From assembly GCF_918797505.1 (NCBI RefSeq), contig NC_092802.1:17505883-17569882 (forward strand): a DNA stretch of 64,000 bases. Reading direction: 5' to 3'. Made by a program: the position numbers and the translations under genes. Within the stretch, counting starts at the first letter, position 1; every line of letters starts with the position of its first letter. Positions 21,186 to 31,250 of this stretch are shown here, one piece after another. Origin of the DNA: Bemisia tabaci. Taxonomy: Eukaryota > Arthropoda > Insecta > Hemiptera > Aleyrodidae. The notes beneath the pieces were generated by a model, which had not been told where the DNA came from, ran no database searches, and saw only the letters and a program-made list of their open reading frames with translations.

Positions 21186-21968
21186 CGTGAGCCCTGTTTT
21201 ACATACATATCCGTGCTTTCTGGGGATCATGTGAAGATCGAGATACGCCCTTACACCGGAGGAGGAACGACGAATTTTTCGGCAGGACACTCGAGGGTGT
21301 TCATAGGAGACGTCATGGGAAGATGAAGGATCGATTGGTGGAATGACCCCTATTTTTATCGCGATGGCACACTGAAATAAAAATCTCGGTGTATTTACTA
21401 GGAAAAGGGTAAAATTACAAAGAATCCAGGGTTCTATTTGATCCCAGTTTTTTCTTGGTAAAATTACCATTTATGGAATTGGTAATTTTACCGAGAAATC
21501 TTGGTAAAATTATTGAACTTTCTCGGTAATTTTACTGGACTTTGGTAAAAACGCCAATATTTTTTATCGACTGTGGTAGAATTACCGCGATAAAATGGCA
21601 AAGTTACCGGGAATTGATTACCAATAAAAGTGGTATTCTTACCAAAAAAAAACAGTAAAAATACCAGTTTTTTAGGTAAGCTTACCAGTCTGTCTTGGTA
21701 AAATTACCAATAATTGGTAAAAAAAAGTGAGATGGTAAAGGTACCGACGGACCGTGGTAAAAACGCCAAGAATTCTTTTTCAGTGCGTGAGCCCTGTTTT
21801 ACATACATATCCGTGTTTTCTGGGGCTCATCTAGAGTTCGAGATACGCCCTTACTCCAGAGAAGCGACGAATTTTCGGTAGGACACTCGAGGGAGTTCAT
21901 AGCTGAGACGTCATGGGAAGATGAAGGATCGATTGGTGGAATGACCCCTATTTTTATCGCGATGGCAC
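21186..21968. repeat. ~183-bp direct duplication flanking MITE F
   Basis: 21186-21370 and 21786-21968 are direct repeats, both starting CGTGAGCCCTGTTTTACATA and ending CTATTTTTATCGCGATGGCAC, with scattered differences. MITE F lies exactly between them. Both copies of a sequence of this length on either side of a MITE are not an ordinary target duplication. Confidence 0.8.
21370..21785. mobile_element. MITE F copy 1 (GGTAAAATTACC-rich)
   Basis: Bounded by CACTG and CAGTG. The body is a run of TTGGTAAAATTACC-like palindromes (Asn-free, non-coding). A reverse-oriented copy is at 37537-37950 with the same block order, about 415 bp in both. Confidence 0.8.
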
Positions 21969-22059
21969 GGCTCGTACTTTTCTTGTAAGTTCCGTTTTCC
22001 TCGGGCACTGCGTCATCGCTCGCTCCGCGATCTCCCCGGCGGAAAATGCGCGTTGCGTT

Positions 22060-22871
22060 CTGCCGCGCTGAGGAAAAACGCCGTATGAACCTTCAGGCGT
22101 CGCCAAATTTTCTTTTATGAAACATAAATTTGTTGGTGAACCTATCCAGATTTTCCTTCAATTTTTCTGATAATTTTGTTCCCAATGGAGATGTTGAATG
22201 TGTGAGAAATTTTCGATTTGATTGTTGATTCTTATTTAAAAGTTCGCCAGAAATACGATGGTGCCACTGGTTTTCTCTGAAATCAACTCCCAAGCTCAAA
22301 AAAAGCTCTCAAGTTGAGGCCAAAATGGATGGGATATCCCACGCTATCATGAGAGTCCACCTCTACATCAGGACAAACTCTCCATGCAAAGATAGGGAGC
22401 AAATACATTAGCAGTGATGCCGTGTTTTCAGTTTTGGAGTCCCCAAATAAAGTGGCAACCCTGCTAATGTATTTGCTCCCTATCTTTGCATGGAGAGTTC
22501 GTTTTGATGTAGAGGTGGACTCTCAGGGTAGGGAGGGATATCCCCTCCATTTTGGCCTCACTTTGAGAGCTTTTTTTGAGCTTGGGAGATGATTTCGGAG
22601 AAAACCAGTGGCACCGTTGTGTTTCTCGCGAACTTTCACAGAAGAATCAATGGTCAAATCGCAAATCCCTCACACATGCAAAATTTCCATTTTCTGGTAA
22701 ATCTATGCAGATTTTTCTTCAATTTTTCTGATAATTTTTTCCCAATTATATCTAAAGTTTCTGAAAATTTCAAGGAAATATATTCATAACTTTCCTCAAA
22801 AATAAATGTTTTATCGGAGGAAATTTGGCAACCTACGAATGTTTATACGGCGTTTTTCCGTAGCACGGCAG
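22060..22871. repeat. MITE A copy 2, split by foldback B
   Basis: Left end CTGCCGCGCTGAGGAAAAAC, right end TTTTTCCGTAGCACGGCAG. Without B it would be about 300 bp, 50 bp longer than normal, because ~50 bp of A (22134-22184 and 22694-22745) is present on both sides of B. Confidence 0.8.
22184..22691. mobile_element. foldback B copy 3, complete, nested in A
   Basis: From AATGGAGATGTTGAATGTG to CATGCAAAATTTCCATT. Two ~245-bp arms are near-perfect inverted repeats around a short loop with GTTTTGGAGTCCCCAAATAA. About 508 bp, non-coding. Confidence 0.85.
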
Positions 22872-22951
22872 CGTAGGCGAGACGCATCCGAGCTTGGTAC
22901 CCGAATTCATGTTCGAGATGTAATCTGCGCTGTAATTTATTGCCGGCCGAC

Positions 22952-23180
22952 GCACGGTGGATCGAGTCAATAGGAGAGGTCGGACAAAATTTGCAAACTT
23001 TAAAAGCCCATACCTCCATTTATACAAAAATTTTGAGGTTCCGTAAGTGGTAATTGGTCTCCTCGTAAAATTGTCTTTTGAAGACACTCCTTAAAATTTA
23101 AAATGTGATGAAATAATCATCAAAATTTGCAGTCCAAAATTTCATGTCCGACCTCTCTAACTGACTCGATCCATTGTGTG
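22952..23180. repeat. MITE D copy 3
   Basis: CACGGTGGATCGAGTCAATA at the left, TGACTCGATCCATTGTG at the right, about 229 bp. Confidence 0.75.
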
Positions 23181-23379
23181 ACGCCTCGACAGCGCTGTCG
23201 CTGTCCACGGAAAATATACTGGGAAACTGAAAAACTTTATATCTTGATCGAGGCTTTTCAAAATCAACGACCTAACTTTATTTTCTAGACAACAGATTTT
23301 CTTTTTGCATGCATTCTTTTTAAGATTTATTCAGCCCCGAAGACAAAATTGGTGAAATCATCATTTCGTCTCTTTCCGG

Positions 23380-23622
23380 CCAAAGTATCACAAGTGCCAT
23401 CCGACGTTTCAAAATTTCCGCCGCTATTTTTTTTTTTTTACGGAGAAATTGTTGGTTGAATGTGTTTGAAAATTTCACTGAATTTTATCGGCATCTCGAG
23501 GAAAATACAGTGAAATTTTCGGACAGCTTTGTTGAAAAATTTCTCTGTGAAAAAATAATATGTCGGTGGAAATTTTGAAACGTCGCAAGGCGCTTGTGAT
23601 AATTGTGACGAATCAGCACGGT
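23380..23622. repeat. MITE C copy 1
   Basis: GGCCAAAGTATCACAAGTGC and CGACGTTTCAAAATTTCCGC at the left are mirrored by GGAAATTTTGAAACGTCG and GGCGCTTGTGATAATTGTGA at the right. The outer tip (CGTCACC) is worn. Confidence 0.65.
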
Positions 23623-23944
23623 GTGATATATTGCCAACCGAACGCATCAATAATGCTGTCGCTGTGTGTGAAAAATATACTAGTAACGAAAAAAACCTTG
23701 TCATCATCGGAGTGTATAAAAATCTACAATGCTTTTTTCCAGTTAAAATCCATATTTTTGCATTTTTTGAAAAAAAAAACAAATTTAATGAAAGCGCACC
23801 GAGGTAATAATCAACTATCACGATTGTTATTGAATCTGGTACTTTTCCGGATAATTTCTCCGGGATGTCGGTCATATCAACTTTTTTAAAAACAGTTTTT
23901 ACCTTGCTTTTTTGTATGTGCGTGGGGCGTATGAATAGAGGCGT
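23623..23944. other. intergenic spacer
   Basis: No supported gene; frames on both strands here come from AT-rich chance and MITE C. Confidence 0.3.
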
Positions 23945-24089
23945 AATTGGACTGCATTTTGCAATTCGGAACTATAAATTCCGGCCCGGTTTAAAAACAA
24001 CGTATGTGCCATTAGTTTCCCTATGCACATAAGTGTTTTTTCAGATGAGCCAGAATTCATAGGTCCAAATTGCAAAATGCAGTCCAATT
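23945..24089. repeat. MITE AA copy 1
   Basis: AATTGGACTGCATTTTGCAA and TTGCAAAATGCAGTCCAATT are perfect 20-bp inverted ends of a 145-bp element. Copies 2 and 3 at 41591-41734 and 41768-42139. Confidence 0.8.
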
Positions 24090-24316
24090 GGAAGACGGAA
24101 AAAAGGCGGATTGAGTGATCCTAACACTTTTTAAGTATAACATTTCGCGTTAAAACAAATCCATAGCAGGCGTAAGCAAACTTACAGTCATCGATTTATT
24201 TTAAACAAATTGCTAAACAAATTCCTTTTTTTGTGGCAGAAAACAGATTTATTCTGCCTAGGAGTACATGTCATCTCTTTTAATCCCGAAGAACCTCGTT
24301 TGTTAAACCTAAATTG

Positions 24317-24805
24317 CTGAAAATGAGTGAACTCGAAAACTAAGCGTTCGATTTGAGGTTTTCAAATGCATTATCATATATACGTTTAATCTTGGATATT
24401 TTAGGGGTTCACGAAATAGATTCTCTCAGAGGGAACCGCTGAAGTGTGTTTTTACGTGTAGTGGATCCGTCTTCTCCAAAACTTTAAAATAAAACAAGTT
24501 TTTTTAAGCAAAATTTTTCTAATTTCTCCTGCCATAGATTCATCGTAATTCAATCGGCGAGGACGAAAACACAGCAACTCGGTGACTCGAAAATGCTCAC
24601 TTCTCATTTTTAGTCAATTTGCATAAAGGGCATTGAAGTTACCGCATCTGTTCCAACTTGGACATGTACGGTGTCCTTAAGTATTTGCCTTAAAACACCA
24701 AAAATCTTTTTCTTAGACTAACGTCTTCTCCTACTGTGCAGTTTTGCGTGCATCTTGATTATTTTCATTTTTTCGAGTTGGTGTGTTTTCGTTCTCACTG
24801 ATTCA
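24317..24805. repeat. foldback W copy 2 (degraded)
   Basis: The right end GAGTTGGTGTGTTTTCGTTC TCACTGATTCA matches the right end of W copy 1 at 26.4-27.0 kb, as do the internal CTTAAGTATTTGCCTT and CTTTTTCTTAGACTAAC blocks. The left end (GAGTGAACTCGAAAAC) is only partly matched. A 95-codon minus frame starting at 25005 runs into it and is not supported as a gene. Confidence 0.5.
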
Positions 24806-25268
24806 ATTAGTCCCTCTTTTGATAATGTCGAACTCGGCAACGAGTCAAATTTCCCCGCCCAATCCGACAGTAGCGGCGAGGAAGCGAACTGGAGCGCAAA
24901 TTCTCGAACTCTCGATTCAAATGCAGAAACATCCCGTTCGAATCCGATTCCATCAGTGAACAGTTGAACACGTTTAAGGAAAAGCAAGAGATGAAACCGG
25001 AGCATGATTCACTTGTTGTCGAACCAGCGGCGGTTTATTTCGCAACGTCCATCTGCCCGCCTCTGCCGTAGACCCCCTCCCCCCCCCCCCCCCCCGCGCT
25101 CTCACTCTTGCGGGACTCTGAATGTCGGGATCGGAATCCGATCCAACCCGCGATTGAACGAAAAAAATCCGCGGTGGCAACGCAACACCCTCCCCAAGGA
25201 AAGTAAGATGCTTTCGCCTGTCGTCAGAGATCGAAAGTGAAATTACACGATTTTAAAGCTCATACATA
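24806..25268. other. intergenic, with C homopolymer
   Basis: A run of about 16 C at 25079-25095. A minus frame at 24830-25005 looks moderately protein-like (FESRVREFALQF) but has no splice sites or family. Confidence 0.25.
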
Positions 25269-25276
25269 GGTGGATC

Positions 25277-25638
25277 TAGAGTACCTATATAGGGAGAGTA
25301 TGGACAATTGGACGTGTCGAAAATTTTGAGGTTAGGTGATGGAGCTCTTAGACCCCAAAAAGGCAGGCAATCTATGAATTCAAATTATCCAGAGTGATTT
25401 ATAATCACAATTGTTGGGAACTGTCGTTGGTAAAGCACGTATTTGACTTGGTTTTTGCATAAACTTTCTCATTTTTGCGGAAGAATACTTACGTATGAAT
25501 TTTCTTGTCCATTTTCGTTTGATATTAGAGTCTAAAGATTGACAGTGAAATTTTTCGTTTTCAAAGGTTACCTACACCTTTGGGCCCTAAGAGCTACATA
25601 ATTCGAGCTGTAAATACTCTCCCTATATAGGTACTCTA
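25277..25638. mobile_element. hAT-like non-autonomous element J with perfect 8-bp target duplication
   Basis: Ends TAGAGTACCTATATAGGGAG / CTCCCTATATAGGTACTCTA are perfect inverted repeats. The 8-bp direct repeat GGTGGATC flanks it exactly (25269-25276 and 25639-25646). An 8-bp duplication with a TAGAG-type tip is the hAT signature. 362 bp, non-coding. Confidence 0.85.
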
Positions 25639-25646
25639 GGTGGATC

Positions 25647-26380
25647 CAAGGGCTCCCCTTCCCGTTCGCCCGAAAAAAGGAGATGGAAAAAAGGAAGAAA
25701 GGAATACAGGAAGAAACGGAGGAGAGAGGAAGAAAGAACATTTATATTTGGTTCTTATTTTTGGAAAAATTGACTCAAACTGCATTTTAGATGCTCTACA
25801 ATTTCGAAAAATTTCTGGAGGATTCCTCCCGACCCCTCCTGCGCCCCCCACCACCTTTTTCGAGTTGTCTGGATCCGCCAATGGTGTGTGAAAGCCGTTC
25901 GAATTTCAGGGACGTTGACATTCATACATATTGAAATTTCCCGGGTTTTCATGGAAATTGAAATTTCACATTACATTACGAACTCTCCGATTACATTTTA
26001 CTGCTCGTCAGATTACGGACAAAAATCCCTCCTGGAAATTTTCGTAAATATTTTGTGACTGGTAAAGTAACTTCGTAGACGCAATTTCAAGAAAGAATGT
26101 TACTTTAGTTTCATTTGAGAAATTCGAAAATGACCGACGATATGCAACGTCTTGATCAATGGTTATGAAATTTCAATCCTCGTGAAATTTCATTTGCTGT
26201 TAAGTTCTATCGCTGTGAAAGTTCAATCTCTGCAACATTTAAACTCTTCTGGACTTTCTAATTCTGTGAAGTTTCGATCTCTGATTGCAATGGAGATTTG
26301 CATATTTCCACCATTCATCGATACGTCTTTTATTAAAGCCCTCGATTTGATTACATCCAGCTAGCTTCAGGTTTTACATT
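25647..26380. other. intergenic or intronic DNA
   Basis: Purine-rich tract at 25670-25740. No exon recognised, including no GMC C-terminal motif on the minus strand. Confidence 0.3.
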
Positions 26381-26960
26381 TGAATCAGTGAGTTCGAAAA
26401 CACACCAACTCCGGTTTTTTTCGATTTTCACTTTTTTACGGTTTAGTAACACTTATGGATAGAAGAATTTGCACGCAGAAGAAAATTTCGGAATTGTAAT
26501 CGGAAGTGCTCGAAACAACGACGGGAAAAGGGAAAAATCGAAGTACTTCATTGGAAATACCAATTTTTGGCCATTTCAAGGGAAACAGGTGACCATCCGA
26601 TTTTGCAGTTTTCTTTTTTCGGTTCAGTATACCTTGTACTAACAAGTTATATAAATATTCAAGTGTTATTGAGGTCGAAAAATCTAAATTTTTCAGGGCA
26701 GACTATGAAAATCAGTATCTGAAAGTCGGTGAGAACGAAAACACACCAACTCGGAAATTTTTAAAAGCTTAATTCTCTGTCATCAAACATGGTGTATAGA
26801 TTTCAATTTGGTGCTCTACAAAGTCTCTAAGTACTTGTCCTTTGGCACCAAAAAGGTTTTTCTTAAACTAACTTCTTTGCTCGCTGCGCAGTTTTAGGTG
26901 TTTCCTGAAAAAAAAAAAAAAAATTTCCGAGTTGGTGTGTTTTTGAACTCACTGATTCAT
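26381..26960. repeat. foldback W copy 1, within the GMC intron
   Basis: TGAATCAGTGAGTTCGAAAA at the left and TTTTGAACTCACTGATTCA at the right are inverted ends. CACACCAACTC follows on both arms and again in the middle (26744). About 580 bp. It lies 40 bp inside the intron that follows the GMC exon. Confidence 0.7.
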
Positions 26961-27000
26961 TTATAAAGAGGACTTACTTAAATACTGAATAAAGTCCTAC

Positions 27001-28509
27001 CTGTTTGATCCCTTCCACCATGGTCTTAAGGTCCCGCTCGTCGCTGAAGTAGTTGGGATAGAAGAGCGGCCAGTGGAGCGGATTCTTCGAGCGGAGCTTC
27101 ATGTAGCCCCGGCTGTGCGGCTGAAGAAGGATCGGCACCAAACCCCACGCGTCATGGCCCTCGTACGGTTTGAAGACGCGCTCGTAGACCCCTCGCTTGA
27201 ACTTGAACATATTCCGGAGGGAGCCACCGGTATCCCCGGTCAAGGCGCCCGGCCCGAACACGAGCTCCATGTCCGGTTGGGAGCTATCGTTAGCGTACTT
27301 GGTCAGCGTGAAGGCGACAGCCTCTGCACCCCCGGGCAGCGTGTACGGCCCCTTGCCTCGCACCAGGTAGTCCACCATGAACCGCGGGCTACGAAACCGG
27401 TCCTCGACGATCGTCACGGAGTCGTTGACTAAGAACGCCAGCCCGGCCATGGACACGTGGTCCTGCAGGTTGTGGCCCACCTTCAGGTCCTCCAGCACGG
27501 GGATCCCCAGCTCCTGCAGGTGGTCCCGCGGCCCTATCCCGGATAACATCAATATCTGCGGGGAGTTCAAGGTCCCCGCCGAGATGATGACCTCCTTCCG
27601 AGCCTTCACGGCGAACGTCCGTCGGTTCTTCAAGAACTCCACGCCGAAGGTTTGCCTCGTCTGCTCGTTGATGAGGACCCGCGTCACGCGGGCCTGCTTG
27701 ACGACATGGAAGTTCTTCCGGTTGCGTATGGGTCGGAGGAAGGCCTTGGAGGCGCTGAGCCGGGCGCCGTCTTTGGTCGTCGCGAAGGCCGTGGAGAACC
27801 CGATGGGCACCGGCTCGTTGTAGTCCACGATGTTGTAGCCCAGCTCCTGGCCGGCCTTCAGGAACGTCTTCGAGAGGTGGGTGTTCCACGCCGGCTTGGA
27901 GACCCGCAGATAACCACCCGTGCCGTGGTACGGGGAACCAATCAGCTCCGGGTCGCCGACATCCTCGGACTTCTTGAAGTAGGGAAGGACATCGTCGTAA
28001 CTCCAACCGGTGTTGCCCAGTGCGGCCCAATTATCGTAATCGGCTTTGCAGCCTCGGGTGTAGACCATGTAGTTGATGACGCTGGTTCCGCCCATAGCCT
28101 TGCCTCGCGGCCAGTTGCAGCGATTACCTTGCATGCCGAGGCAAAAGGTTTTCGAGGGTTGCGTCCTGTATCCCCAGTTATAGTCCGTGTCGATGATGTA
28201 GCTGACGAGGAGAGGGATATCGGTCAGGAAGATTTCTTCCTTGCCCGCTTCCAGGAGGAGGACCGTCCATGCGGGGTTTTCTGTCAGTCGATTGGCCACC
28301 ACCGACCCGCCAGACCCTGCTCCCACGACGATGAAGTCGTACTCCTTCTCGATCCGAGAAGTCTCTTTGACGGCGTTCGCCGGGATGTTGAGGCCCTCCC
28401 TGTAGTAGCGGAGCACCGATTGGAATATCGTGTAGGCCTGGGCGTTGGAAGTCCGCGCGCAGGACACTATGACAATTGCCACGGGGACGATCAGGTGAAT
28501 GGTCAACAT
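27001..28509 (-). CDS. GMC-family flavin oxidoreductase (glucose dehydrogenase-like), first coding exon
   Basis: 503 codons from the ATG at 28509 to an AG|GTAGG splice donor at 27000. A hydrophobic signal peptide (residues 1-23, MLTIHLIVPVAIVIVSC) predicts secretion. The FAD-binding fold is at 57-89 with GAGSGGSVVANRL. GMC signature 1 follows at about 133-155 (WPRGKAMGGTSVINYMVY), and signature 2 at 310-327 (SAGTLNSPQILMLSGIGP). GHNLQDH is at 345-351. Such enzymes oxidise sugars, alcohols or ecdysteroids using FAD; insects have an expanded cluster of them in immunity, cuticle and development. Complete members are about 600-630 residues, so about 110 are missing, including the catalytic His and Asn motifs (HPVGT.., NTNAP..). 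No exon encoding them is seen downstream on this strand, so either it lies beyond position 1, or in unrecognised sequence, or is lost. Codon use is GC-rich compared with the flanks. An arthropod initiator TCAGT occurs on minus at 28567-28563. Substrate cannot be told. Confidence 0.93.
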
Positions 28510-29689
28510 GTCTTTGAAGGTTTTCTCATCGGTTTAGATTGACGGAGGTGAATTCTCACCGCACTGACTTTCACGGATCGTAACTTCTCGCGTACACGTA
28601 ATTGCAAAGAGATCGAACAATCGACGATTCGAACAACACGTTGACTGAAACAAGCTTGTAAAGATATTCGCAACTAAAAAATAAAAATTTTATTAGCACA
28701 GTGTTAGGACCGAAGATAGTGTGGCAAGATAAATTCTGACGAAATACCTATGGTTAAAATTATAATTATTGAGATCACGAAATCTACTCGCAAAAGCACT
28801 GGTCCCTTATTTATTCCACCGACTCGGTAGTTCACTTTAGTTCACCGCTGAGGCACTTTCACAGCATTCATCAGACGTCACTGTGGCTTTTCTTTCGAAT
28901 CAATCACTTTTCATTACGCTACAGGATTATTTCCATCTCCGATTCGAAGCATCAAGCTGCATTTCGAATGTTCATCCGGTTGGGTCGCGCTGTACGCAAC
29001 CAGTCACTTCAAATTCACCCTTTTTTCCTTTTTCTTGACATTGAAAAAATTGTTTGGCCTGTATTAATCACAACAACGAAGATGAACCGAGTGGACCATT
29101 TGTTTTCCGGACGACGAATTTGTCCTTGCCATTCACGTACATGCAATTATATCTCGGAAATTGATTCTCTCTTGATCATGCAGCATTTGTCATGAAGGGC
29201 AAAAATTTCCTGGGCGCACAGCAAAAATGAAAAATCGAAATATTGTCATCCGTAGGCATAGATACCATACAGTCTAGAGTTCCAAAAAAGTTTCCGTCTG
29301 GAGAAAATTTTCAACGAAAGAAAATTGTTTGAAATGTGTTTATATTCATTCAAAAGAGGATAATTTTTTGAAAGATAGCTGCTCGTTCCCGGTAAATGGA
29401 CATTAGACGGAATTTGTTCGTAGCTTTGATGGATGCCTCTTTAAATTTGGCAACAGCTTCTGCTGGTGCGGAAAAATTTAATTCCAGTGAAAATTGTCAC
29501 ATACAGGTCAAAAAGCTGAAGCCTTTGACTCTAACGTTTTTGGGAAACAGTATTATTTTTCCCAAGGACCGGAAATCGGCACAACACCGTTTAAGAAAAC
29601 TTAATGAGTGCCACTCGAAACTAAGCCTTTCACCGATGGAGATAAAAAACAGCAATTAAGGAGGTGTTGGGTGCGCGTGCGACAAGAAT
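28510..29689. promoter_or_regulatory. 5' flank of the GMC gene
   Basis: AT-rich, no further coding exon recognised. The initiator-like TCAGT on the minus strand at 28563-28567 would give a leader of about 55 bases; no TATA box is clear. Functional assignment is tentative. Confidence 0.25.
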
Positions 29690-30230
29690 GTGAGTCACGC
29701 ACGTTTACGAGCCAGAGTGCACGTCGCGTCGCGTCTAGACGGTGGCGAGCCGCGAGAGGTTAATCGAGAACTGAGCCAAGTGGTACTTGGTCCGGAGTCG
29801 GCGCAGTGTCGCGCGACCTGCATCCCATCTCGCGCACGTCCTTGAAAGGCCGTTCGGCCCGCGCAACGGTGAACCTGCAGCTAGCGGCTAGCGGTCAGTC
29901 CGCCGTCCAAGGGCCTGCGGCTGCGCAGTGCGGCCGAGCGTTCTGCGACTGCGCCGTCCAGCCGGGTGCTCTGCGGCTGCGCGGTACTGTCGAGCGCTCC
30001 GCGGCTGCGCAGCGCGGCCCGGCGCGTTCTTGTCCCGCGCTGGGCGCCACCGTGAAACAGGTAACAGTATCTCGGTTTGTTGGTAAACAGAGTTGAACCT
30101 TACGGCGACTTCCGGCGGCGTCGCGAACCGTGACGTAAGGACCCGCGAACAAGAGCAGCCTCCGCAAAGGCGTGTTTTGCGCATTAAGGACTTCGATGCA
30201 GCGATGGCAACGCGGAGAGGATCACGGAGT
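29690..30230 (+). promoter_or_regulatory. CpG-rich block with downstream splice donor; possible promoter and first exon
   Basis: About 540 bp dense in CpG (GCGCGCGTGCG-, CGTCGCGTCGCG-type words), unlike the AT-rich surroundings. It ends near ACAG|GTAACAG, a plausible donor at 30061. The middle (29918-30020) repeats GCGGCTGCGCAG and TGCGCCGTCC imperfectly at about 35-40 bp. Open frames are present on both strands, as expected for GC-rich DNA, and none resembles a protein. It could be an unmethylated promoter with a non-coding first exon of a plus-strand gene further right. Confidence 0.35.
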
Positions 30231-30317
30231 GGGTGAGACGCACATTACTGACCTATGACCGCAGGGCTCAGCATTTGCGCGGAGCACAGTGGAACGGCCC
30301 CTCGGTGTAGGTCAGAC

Positions 30318-30634
30318 TAGATTCCCTCTATACTGAGAGTCAAGATAATATGAATCCATTTCTGATTGGTCCCCGTATTATAGGCCTATAGTGTCACAAA
30401 CGGGAATAAAGATTACATTTTCACCGATTGCAAAGATTATAATCTGGAATGGACCGGGGAATTACGGGTTCGGCATTCGGCAAGGAACAAACGGAATGAG
30501 AGAAGGAACGGAGAAAGGAATTTGAGAATGGGCCGATCAAAGATTACGAAGAACGTTCAATTTGTGTAATCTTTATTCCCGTTTGTGACTCCATGAGGGG
30601 TTGTTGTCTTGACTCTCTGTATCAAGGGACTCTA
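30318..30634. mobile_element. hAT-like MITE I copy 1
   Basis: Tips TAGATTCCCTCTATACTGAG / TGTATCAAGGGACTCTA. Exact 8-bp duplication GGTCAGAC at 30310-30317 and 30635-30642. Internal inverted CGGGAATAAAGATTACA blocks. 317 bp. Confidence 0.85.
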
Positions 30635-30649
30635 GGTCAGACGTGAGAT

Positions 30650-30843
30650 TGTTGATTAAAATCTCAAATTTTGATGCTTATTTTGTCACACTATACATTT
30701 AGAGGGGCGCCACTTTCGGAAAATTTTACGAGAAAACGAATGGAGCCACCCTCAAACTTCTACTTTTTGTACTAACGATGAAGTTCGCTTTGAAATTTTT
30801 CCCACCTTATCCGATCTCTCCTATTGACTCTCTTCACTGTGCG
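30650..30843. repeat. MITE D copy 4, left-truncated
   Basis: CAAATTTTGATGCTTATTTTG through CCTATTGACTCTCTTCACTGTG. The opposite tip is missing, probably because element I is inserted next to it. Confidence 0.6.
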
Positions 30844-31250
30844 CCGTTGCGAAACCCGACGAAGACTGTGCGCGCAATGATGGTGCGCGGATCGAGTATT
30901 ATCCTTATCCTCGGAGTCGCATTACTCAAGAAAAATGCAGTTCTTGTAATTTAGCCTGCTAAATATCTCATTAAAATGTTCATTCTTAGGAAACCTATTT
31001 ATTCTCTTGAACATTTCAGGGACAAGAAAAACTTGCAAAATCGCCAATGGTAAAACACCGCAAAAGTAGTATATCCAAAACGGGGTGGATGCCACCTCGG
31101 ATTCAAGTATAACAACAGAAATGTATACGCTCTGGAAAGGAATGCACCTAGAATGGAGATGTTGCATGTGTGAGGATTTAAATCGCAAAATCCATGCCAA
31201 ATTTCCCCGGGCAAGTCGTAGTTAGACCAGGGGAAATTCGGGCAATTTCT
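30844..31250. other. spacer with a B-tip fragment and an R-flank motif
   Basis: 31152-31192 is a stray left tip of B (AATGGAGATGTTGCATGTG). It is followed by CCGGGCAAGTCGTAGTTAG (31207-31229), which also lies immediately left of B copy 5 at 48786-48808. Confidence 0.5.

Noticed and set aside
23438..23889. 109- and 145-codon frames
   Set aside because: They span MITE C and AT-rich spacer; no motifs.
24718..25005. 95-codon minus frame
   Set aside because: The 3' third is foldback W; no splice sites or homologous family for the rest, though composition is reasonable.
27073..28542. Long plus-strand frames (up to 296 codons) and a 213-codon minus frame over the GMC exon
   Set aside because: They are shadows of the GC-rich GMC coding frame; only the 27001-28509 minus frame has family motifs and a signal peptide.
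29806..30184. Ala/Arg-rich frames on both strands
   Set aside because: Products of CpG-rich repetitive DNA; no domain.
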